Positions 1 through 3,807 of a stretch of DNA of 6,587 nt are shown here, piece after piece. Source of the DNA: Candidatus Aenigmatarchaeota archaeon (GTDB taxonomy: Archaea; Aenigmatarchaeota; Aenigmatarchaeia; GW2011-AR5); NCBI GenBank assembly GCA_018304565.1, contig JAGVVX010000025.1, positions 1-6,587 on the forward strand, written 5' to 3'. The stretch's first letter is position 1. Each line of letters opens with the position of its first letter. The position numbers and the translations under genes were made by a program. Under the pieces are notes generated by a model, which was not told where the DNA came from, did no database searches, and saw only the letters and a program-made list of their open reading frames with translations.

Positions 1-266
1 ACATGCTCCGTGCCGTGCGGGATACAAGGAGGGAATTTCCGGAAGCTGTGATTGTGGGGACAGGTGGCATAAGCAGCGGAGATGATGCATATGATGCTTT
101 CAAAGCAGGCGCCACCATGCTGGAAGGGTTCTCGCCTTACACATATCATGGATTGGGGCTCCTGCCACGGATACAAAGAGGGATCCATGAAAGGCTGGAA
201 CGGGAGCACATAACTCTCCATGAGATACAGTATGAAGCAAGGCGTGGAAGAGATTTGATTATATGA
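1..266 (+). CDS. pyrD: Dihydroorotate dehydrogenase-like protein, C-terminal part (5' end outside window)
   Basis: The gene enters from the left edge in the frame starting at base 3 and ends with TGA at 264-266, leaving about 87 C-terminal residues. The segment GTGGISSGDDAY (window residues 19-30) followed by AFKAGATML (32-40) is the end of a TIM barrel. It matches the FMN phosphate-binding glycines and the 'GGI.SG.DAY....AGA' signature of dihydroorotate dehydrogenase, which oxidises dihydroorotate to orotate in UMP synthesis. The following YTYHGLGLLPRIQRGI resembles the 'Y.GP.L...I..GL' tail of the quinone-linked (class 2) enzymes, but the last 20 or so residues are not typical. The ATG at 3-5 is internal, not the start. 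Another FMN TIM-barrel oxidoreductase is possible because the catalytic base and N-terminal helices lie outside the window. The gene is followed after about 50 nt by the endonuclease III gene. Confidence 0.78.
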   Translation, partial: MLRAVRDTRREFPEAVIVGTGGISSGDDAYDAFKAGATMLEGFSPYTYHGLGLLPRIQRGIHERLEREHITLHEIQYEARRGRDLII

Positions 267-288
267 GCCTGAAGCTGCTTTCTCTAAA

Positions 289-295
289 TTAAATA
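289..295 (+). promoter_or_regulatory. TATA box of the endonuclease III gene
   Basis: An AT-rich stretch (TTAAATA, within CTAAATTAAATAAG) is centred at 292, which is 26 nt upstream of the ATG at 318. The same spacing is seen for pyrG and guaB in this window. An archaeal transcript would then start at or next to the ATG at 318 (leaderless). There is no Shine-Dalgarno-like sequence between box and start. Confidence 0.5.
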
Positions 296-317
296 AGTTC
301 TCTTCCAGATGCTGTTA

Positions 318-998
318 ATGCGCTCGGAAAAGCAGATCGCAGCTGTATTGTCCATACTGAAAAGAGAGATGAAGAAATACAGGGACCCTGCGCTGACAGA
401 GATAGCGGAGCGCTCAAGGGACCCGTTCAAGGTCCTGGTTTCGTGCATACTCTCGCTGCGCACGAAGGACGCGACGACGGCGAAAGCAAGCGGGCGGCTT
501 TTTGCGCTTGCGGATAATCCGCGCACCATGGCAGAGCTTCCGGTACAGAAGATAGCAAAGGCGATATATCCAGTGGGATTCTACAGGACAAAAGCGAGAA
601 GGATAAAGAAAATATGCGGAGAGCTGATGAAGAAATATGACGGAAAAGTGCCTGATGATTTCGACACGCTGATGGAATTCAAGGGCGTCGGCAGGAAGAC
701 GGCGAACATCGTTATGGTCTACGGATTCGGAAAACCTGGAATACCGGTTGATGTTCACGTACACGTAATTGCTAACAGACTTGGATGGGTGCAAACCAAG
801 AACGCTGATAAGACTGAACTGGAATTAAGAAAAATATTGCCAGGTAAATATTGGATGGAAGTAAATACGTTGTTTGTTGTACATGGGCAGAACATATGTC
901 AAACAAAGAAACCACTATGTGGAGCATGTCCAGTTATTAAGCATTGCCAATACGGTCCAAAATATTTAGCATTGTTTTCTAACTCTAAGAAAAGATGA
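318..998 (+). CDS. nth: Endonuclease III (DNA glycosylase/AP lyase)
   Basis: The 226-residue product is a full-length endonuclease III, which removes oxidised pyrimidines and cleaves abasic sites in base-excision repair. Numbered from the ATG at 318, the helix-hairpin-helix FKGVGRKTANIVM carries the catalytic Lys127, and VDVHVHVIANR carries the catalytic Asp145. Their 18-residue separation equals that of E. coli Nth (K120/D138). The [4Fe-4S] ligands are Cys194, Cys201, Cys204 and Cys210 in the family pattern C-x6-C-x2-C-x5-C. An N-terminal helix contains SCILSLRTKD, the expected 'LSaQt.D' region. I chose the ATG at 318 over the one at 309 because the TATA box sits 26 nt before 318, so a transcript from it would miss the upstream ATG; with 309 the protein is 229 residues. 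Composition changes inside the gene: 361-480 has 69 of 120 G/C, but 841-960 only 46 of 120. MutY is less likely on length and the lack of an extra C-terminal domain. Confidence 0.95.
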   Translation: MRSEKQIAAVLSILKREMKKYRDPALTEIAERSRDPFKVLVSCILSLRTKDATTAKASGRLFALADNPRTMAELPVQKIAKAIYPVGFYRTKARRIKKICGELMKKYDGKVPDDFDTLMEFKGVGRKTANIVMVYGFGKPGIPVDVHVHVIANRLGWVQTKNADKTELELRKILPGKYWMEVNTLFVVHGQNICQTKKPLCGACPVIKHCQYGPKYLALFSNSKKR

Positions 999-1010
999 TC
1001 TAGAAAGCCT

Positions 1011-1169
1011 GCCCTGTTTTCGATTATTGCAGCTTCGGTCCTGCCTATCTTCTCAAAAAGCGCAGCTTTTTGGAATTCTCGAAATCCAAAGGATTTCGGA
1101 ATCTCAGAGAAACGAAGTTTCTCTGAAGATCTCGGAGAAGCTTTGCTTCTCCCAAGATGGAGAACAGGC
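1011..1169. other. Multibranched hairpin array enclosed by long-range stems
   Basis: This intergenic element contains four consecutive perfect hairpins, each with a 3-nt loop: A 1055-1071 (7 bp), B 1080-1098 (8 bp), C 1105-1125 (9 bp) and D 1134-1152 (8 bp). Their centres are at 1063, 1089, 1115 and 1143. Flanking sequences can close the array. CTATCTT (1045-1051) pairs with AAGATGG (1154-1160) using one G-T pair. Alternatively, or in addition near the boundary, CTGTTTTC (1014-1021) pairs with GAGAACAG (1160-1167), again with one wobble. This could fold as an RNA downstream of nth or act as DNA dyads. I recognise no known RNA family. The strand of any transcript is unknown because the palindromes read alike on both strands. 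Confidence 0.6.
1045..1132. repeat. Hairpin-array repeat, copy 1
   Basis: This 88-nt segment aligns without gaps to 2938-3025, with 79 of 88 positions identical by hand count. It holds hairpins A, B and C. Triloops are GCA, AAA and GAA here. All 48 stem positions are identical between copies. Linkers contain the palindromes GAATTC (1073-1078) and AGATCT (1127-1132). Confidence 0.85.
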
Positions 1170-1198
1170 AAAAGGATAAATCCTCATGGGTCATATGA

Positions 1199-1477
1199 AT
1201 AATCATATCAGGTGTCGTAAAAGGTGTTGTAAAAATATCGGATATACGGCAGGCACCGGAAGACCTGCGGCGTGCGCATGAGTATTTCAGCGGCACTGCA
1301 TACATCCCAGTGGTCACCGGGATGCGCTATACAAAGGATGCAGATCCTGAGCTGCTGCTGACGACGCTCGACGGAAATGTTCTCGGCATCCGTGAAACTC
1401 CGGGCGGTTATGTGATCCATCCTGTGGATGACAAATTCGACAGAAGAGACTGGTCCACCAGGGAACCGCGTATATAA
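1199..1477 (+). pseudogene. Small unknown protein, no usable start codon; possibly frameshifted
   Basis: The frame is open from just after a TGA at 1196-1198 to TAA at 1475-1477, about 92 codons. The translation looks protein-like, with stretches such as DIRQAPEDLRRAHEYFSG, ADPELLLTTLDGNVLG and DDKFDRRDWSTREPRI. No ATG, GTG or TTG occurs in the first 37 codons; the first in-frame candidates are GTG 1310 and ATG 1322, deep inside the convincing region. ATGs at 1186 and 1195 lie just upstream but one frame off, so a single extra base near 1195-1235 would restore a start. That stretch contains an imperfect 12-bp tandem repeat (GGTGTCGTAAAA, then GGTGTTGTAAAA, 1211-1234) and runs of A, where a slip or assembly error is plausible. 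No membrane segment, signal peptide or metal motif is visible, and I do not recognise the family. It could be an intact gene with an assembly error, a programmed shift, or a decayed gene. Confidence 0.5.
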
Positions 1478-1486
1478 GCCAGGAAC

Positions 1487-1496
1487 CTATATATAC
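1487..1496 (+). promoter_or_regulatory. TATA box of the antiporter gene
   Basis: CTATATATAC is centred at about 1491, which predicts a transcription start near 1517 and a leader of roughly 18 nt before the ATG at 1535. This leader contains GAAGG (1523-1527), a Shine-Dalgarno-like sequence 7 nt from the ATG. The box is part of a 13-mer (1484-1496) repeated exactly at 2704-2716. Confidence 0.5.
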
Positions 1497-1534
1497 CGCC
1501 TTAGCAGTGGTATTGCTCTGCCGAAGGCGTTAAC

Positions 1535-2704
1535 ATGACAACCGAGCTTTTGATTGACATCGCCCTGCTGCTTCTGGGTGCAAAATTGCTGGGTGAGATA
1601 ACTGAAAGGGCTGGATTCTCATCGCTCGTGGGAGAGATACTTGCAGGCATATTGCTAGGTCCTGTTTTTCATATAATCTCGCCAAACGGCGTATTCGAGC
1701 AGATTGTTTTCTTCGGCATACTGTTCCTGCTGTTCATTATAGGGCTGTCTACAAAATATGACGATATAAGGAAGAACGTCTACACAGGAAGCTTCCTTGC
1801 AGTGAGCGGAGCAGTTCTTACTTTCCTTGGAGGCCTGGCTGCAGGATGGTATCTCTTCGGAAGTTTTGACATAGGGCTATTCCTCGGCGTAGCCATGATC
1901 TCAACAAGCACGGCAATACCGCTCAAGATTCTTATAGAGAAAGGCGAGTTTCAAACGCGCGTAGGGCGGATGCTCGTTGTGATTTCTGTAGCCGATGACA
2001 TAGTCGCAATACTTGCCCTGTCAATACTGACAACATACTTCACCGCAGGCGGCGTGAATATATGGAACGTTTTCTCGCTGTTCTTTGCCGTCCTTGGTTT
2101 CATACTCGTGGTTCTAACATTTGGCTCAAAGGTTGTTGCAAGAATGCTTTCTTTCCTGCGCTTTATCCGCGACGAGCAGATGCTGCTTTCCCTGCCAATA
2201 GTCATAATCTTCGTGACGGCTTTCCTCAGCGACAGCACAGGGGTTGCGGCCGTCACGGGTGCGTTTCTTGCAGGAATAACAATGAGTAAGAGCCAGTATG
2301 CAGAGCCGGTGATATTGCCTAAGTTCCGTGTCATCGGTTATGGTTTTTTCATTCCGTTGTTCTTTGCGTACAGCGGCATATTGGTAGACATCGGCTCGGT
2401 AAGCGCTAACTGGCACATAGTGCTTCTGCTTTTTGCTATCGGGTGCATTACAAAATCAATAGGCTCCGGATTTTTTGCACGGTTTTTCGGTTTTAATGCA
2501 AAGGAACAAGCAACAATAGCAGTAGGAATGATCCCTAGGGGGGAATACGGCATTGTTATTTCCCAGATTGCACTTTCCGCCGGCGTCATAACAGGAAGTC
2601 TTTACACGCTGATGCTTTCATTTGTCATACTTACAATAATCGCGACGCCACTCTTGTTCAGACTGCATGCAGCAATATCAGACCGGTACTGGAAAGGCTA
2701 TTAA
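1535..2704 (+). CDS. Na+(K+)/H+ antiporter, CPA2 (NapA/KefB-like) family
   Basis: The 389-residue protein is almost entirely hydrophobic, with roughly 12-13 membrane segments. It is predicted to exchange protons for Na+ or K+ across the cytoplasmic membrane, serving pH and ion homeostasis. The ion-binding aspartate pair is visible as VADDIVAIL (Asp154-Asp155). Lys307 in GCITKSIGSG sits where electrogenic NapA-type exchangers carry their conserved lysine. GMIPRGEYGIVI (residues 331-342) is the conserved late-helix motif, and TSTAIPL (123-129) lies at the expected unwound helix-4 crossing. It ends just after the membrane domain, with no TrkA-N/RCK nucleotide-binding domain as in KefB/KefC, so regulation by NAD or glutathione is not expected. 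The ATG at 1535 is supported by GAAGG 7 nt upstream and a TATA box about 43 nt upstream. The DD pair plus Lys suggests Na+/H+ exchange, but ion specificity cannot be read from sequence. Confidence 0.93.
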   Translation: MTTELLIDIALLLLGAKLLGEITERAGFSSLVGEILAGILLGPVFHIISPNGVFEQIVFFGILFLLFIIGLSTKYDDIRKNVYTGSFLAVSGAVLTFLGGLAAGWYLFGSFDIGLFLGVAMISTSTAIPLKILIEKGEFQTRVGRMLVVISVADDIVAILALSILTTYFTAGGVNIWNVFSLFFAVLGFILVVLTFGSKVVARMLSFLRFIRDEQMLLSLPIVIIFVTAFLSDSTGVAAVTGAFLAGITMSKSQYAEPVILPKFRVIGYGFFIPLFFAYSGILVDIGSVSANWHIVLLLFAIGCITKSIGSGFFARFFGFNAKEQATIAVGMIPRGEYGIVISQIALSAGVITGSLYTLMLSFVILTIIATPLLFRLHAAISDRYWKGY

Positions 2705-2733
2705 ACCTATATATACAACGCCTCGCCATATAA
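2704..2733 (+). promoter_or_regulatory. Promoter region of the zinc-ribbon gene (two TATA-like boxes)
   Basis: There are two TATA-like elements: CTATATATAC (2707-2716), directly after the antiporter stop, and ATATAA (2728-2733). The second predicts a transcription start near 2756, leaving about 22 nt before the GTG at 2778. That leader contains GGTGG (2766-2770) as a Shine-Dalgarno-like sequence 7 nt from the start. Which box is used cannot be decided. Confidence 0.4.
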
Positions 2734-2777
2734 CAACTACTTCTAAATGTAATTCGCTAGTAATTGGTGGAATGTAA

Positions 2778-2915
2778 GTGGCCAGAAGGAAAAAAAGCAA
2801 GTACAAAAAAACGCACATTGAAATGTGGCGGTGCCATGGCTGCGAGTTTGAATGGACCTACAAGACTTTCCGATGCCCATTATGCGCTACTAGCGCCATG
2901 ACAAAGATCATCTGA
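2778..2915 (+). CDS. Small zinc-ribbon protein (45 aa)
   Basis: A GTG-started gene encodes 45 residues. The N-terminal 13 residues are very basic (ARRKKSKYKKTH). They precede a zinc-ribbon core with Cys19-His-Gly-Cys22 and Cys33-Pro-Leu-Cys36, two CxxC knuckles separated by ten residues rich in aromatic amino acids (EFEWTYKTF). The fold should bind one zinc ion, and the basic tail suggests contact with RNA, DNA or the ribosome; this is inference. The start is well defined: an in-frame TAA immediately precedes the GTG, and GGTGG lies 7 nt upstream. A T-rich tract follows six bases after the stop. It resembles archaeal ribosomal or transcription-associated small zinc ribbons in layout, but I cannot assign it to a named family. 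A rubredoxin is unlikely because the two CxxC motifs are too close together and the protein is too short. Confidence 0.8.
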   Translation: MARRKKSKYKKTHIEMWRCHGCEFEWTYKTFRCPLCATSAMTKII

Positions 2916-2920
2916 CTGAC

Positions 2921-2936
2921 TTTTCTTTTCTTTTTT
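2921..2936 (+). terminator. T-rich terminator after the zinc-ribbon gene
   Basis: The tract TTTTCTTTTCTTTTTT begins five bases after the TGA of the zinc-ribbon gene, with a further TTTT at 2941-2944. Archaeal RNA polymerase terminates at such T-tracts without needing a hairpin. It also marks the left border of the second hairpin-array repeat. Confidence 0.65.
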
Positions 2937-2937
2937 A

Positions 2938-3025
2938 CTATTTTCTCAAAAAGCTGCGCTTTTTTGAATTCTCGAAATCCAAGGGATTTCGGAATCTCAG
3001 AGAAACTCCGTTTCTCTGAAGATCT
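2938..3025. repeat. Hairpin-array repeat, copy 2
   Basis: This copy holds hairpins A' 2948-2964, B' 2973-2991 and C' 2998-3018 with triloops TGC, AAG and TCC. It aligns without gaps to 1045-1132. Centres at 2956, 2982 and 3008 keep the exact 26-nt spacing. ATTTT (2940-2944) can pair with AAGAT (3019-3023) via one G-T pair to close a cloverleaf-like fold. The fourth hairpin (D) of the first locus is absent here. The remaining gap to 3097 shows only a small 5-bp hairpin (3070-3083) and a T-run (3062-3067). Confidence 0.85.
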
Positions 3026-3097
3026 GTGAATGTGATTGTTTCGTGATGCCCCTGCTGATTTCTTTTTTGATACCGGCGGGTATTTCTACTGAAAGTG

Positions 3098-3104
3098 CAT
3101 AAAC
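3098..3104 (+). promoter_or_regulatory. Possible TATA box of the secreted small-protein gene
   Basis: CATAAAC is a weak TATA-like element. Its position predicts a transcription start near 3126, which suits a start codon at 3153 preceded by AAGGCGG (3140-3146). It would be too close for starts at 3108 or 3114. Confidence 0.3.
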
Positions 3105-3152
3105 ATTGTGCAGATGTACACCGCTACCGGCACGTCAGCAAGGCGGCTTGTG

Positions 3153-3446
3153 ATGAAAGCAGTTGCAATAGCAGCTATTTCAGCCGGCGCAGCAACAAGC
3201 GCGTTTGCCTATGAAAGGCCTGTTTCTGCGGCAAAGATATTCTGCACCCCCTCCATAGACGAGCGGAGAAGGCTCGTTGAGACTGTATACGGTGTAATAG
3301 ACGGCGGCAGTCGCTCATACCTGATAAAAATAGATGAAAAAGTGATAAAGTACCCGGCAGGCCCTGAAGACCTGAAGTGGCACAGGACCGGCTGTTTGCC
3401 GCGAAATCCGGGGGCTGAAGCAACTGCTGACATCTTGCGGAAATAA
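3153..3446 (+). CDS. Small exported protein of unknown function with signal peptide
   Basis: The preferred start ATG 3153 gives 97 residues opening with MKAVAIAAISAGAATSAFA, a classic Sec signal peptide: a short basic start, a hydrophobic core and an A-F-A cleavage site before YERP. The mature chain would be about 78 residues. It contains two cysteines (in KIFCTPS and TGCLPRN) that could form a disulfide outside the cell, an arginine-rich stretch (DERRRLVE) and a charged middle. AAGGCGG (3140-3146) is a Shine-Dalgarno-like sequence 6 nt upstream. Longer versions from GTG 3108 or ATG 3114 add 13-15 residues including ARRLVMK, which faintly resembles a twin-arginine signal, so Tat export is not excluded. 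The next small gene starts 15 nt after the stop, suggesting co-transcription. I do not recognise the mature domain. Confidence 0.65.
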   Translation: MKAVAIAAISAGAATSAFAYERPVSAAKIFCTPSIDERRRLVETVYGVIDGGSRSYLIKIDEKVIKYPAGPEDLKWHRTGCLPRNPGAEATADILRK

Positions 3447-3461
3447 TTATACGGGAACAAT

Positions 3462-3677
3462 ATGCAACCAGACGCATTGCCGAAAAAAGACGGCAAGACA
3501 GCCGTTGTAGGCGAGATCTATACAGAAACGGAGCTCAAGGAAATGGGGCTTGAGTACCTGCACCCGATGGACGGCTTGAGGGTTTACAGAAACGGCTTTG
3601 AAAGGTATTATGTCAAGGAACTGCCGGACGGGAGGCTGCATGTTTGCCTGAACGTGCGAAGCACAAAATGGAAGTGA
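3462..3677 (+). CDS. Hypothetical small protein (71 aa)
   Basis: A 71-residue soluble-looking protein follows the exported small protein after a 15-nt gap, so the two are probably co-transcribed. It has no signal peptide or membrane segment. The N-terminal third is charged and ends in a short helix-like stretch (ETELKEMGLEYL). The rest looks like a small beta-rich domain (GLRVYRNGFERYYVKEL, then RLHVCLNVR) with one cysteine near the C-terminus and a basic tail. GGGA (3453-3456) is a weak ribosome-binding candidate 5 nt before the ATG. Coding appearance and operon spacing support it as real. I cannot assign a family, and its shared transcript with an exported protein is the only functional hint. 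Confidence 0.6.
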   Translation: MQPDALPKKDGKTAVVGEIYTETELKEMGLEYLHPMDGLRVYRNGFERYYVKELPDGRLHVCLNVRSTKWK

Positions 3678-3679
3678 AT

Positions 3680-3767
3680 CTCACGCCCCTAAAGGGGCGT
3701 GCGTCCCTTTCGTTTCCGCATTATATCCACACCCTAAAGGGCTATGGAGTCCGGAAACGAAAGTGAG
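3680..3767 (+). other. Structured intergenic element upstream of pyrG
   Basis: This holds two strong inverted repeats. Hairpin 1 (3682-3701) pairs CACGCCCC with GGGGCGTG around a TAAA loop. Hairpin 2 pairs CTTTCGTTTCCG (3707-3718) with CGGAAACGAAAG (3752-3763), a perfect 12-bp stem. Its 33-nt interior forms a further hairpin with CCC (3732-3734), loop TAAA and GGG (3739-3741), extended by TCCA/TGGA. CTCA (3680-3683) can also pair with TGAG (3764-3767), making a three-way junction. The element lies between the stop of the 71-residue gene and the predicted pyrG TATA box, so it is more likely the 3' end of the upstream transcript or a separate RNA than a pyrG leader. Confidence 0.6.
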
Positions 3768-3778
3768 TCTTCGCCATC

Positions 3779-3786
3779 TATTAATA
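3779..3786 (+). promoter_or_regulatory. TATA box of pyrG
   Basis: TATTAATA is centred at 3782-3783, 25-26 nt upstream of the ATG at 3808, so the pyrG transcript is predicted to be leaderless. There is no clear Shine-Dalgarno sequence before the ATG. Confidence 0.55.
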
Positions 3787-3807
3787 GTTTGATGCCGAAC
3801 ATATGAG

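Noticed and set aside
414..794. 126-codon minus-strand frame within the endonuclease III gene
   Set aside because: It overlaps residues containing the HhH motif and catalytic sites of nth; the translation shows no domain and is a reverse-strand shadow.
1045..1420. Overlapping minus-strand frames across the hairpin array and the start-less ORF
   Set aside because: Part of their translation comes from palindromic hairpin sequence, while the plus-strand reading of 1211-1477 looks much more like a real protein.
1951..2416. Minus-strand frames inside the antiporter gene
   Set aside because: They are shadows of a clear membrane protein gene, with no motif or start signal of their own.
1045..3025. 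Hairpin repeats as a CRISPR array or insertion sequence
   Set aside because: There are only two copies, 1.9 kb apart, with genes between them. There are no regular spacers, no terminal inverted repeats and no transposase. Similar hairpins within one copy differ in sequence.
3070..3083. Small hairpin ATACC-GGCG-GGTAT
   Set aside because: A 5-bp stem is easily found by chance, and no T-tract directly follows; too weak to call a terminator or operator.
3680..3767. Possible tRNA gene
   Set aside because: No TΨC-loop GGTTC-A-ATCC-type sequence, no anticodon arm of the right size and no 7-bp acceptor stem could be found.
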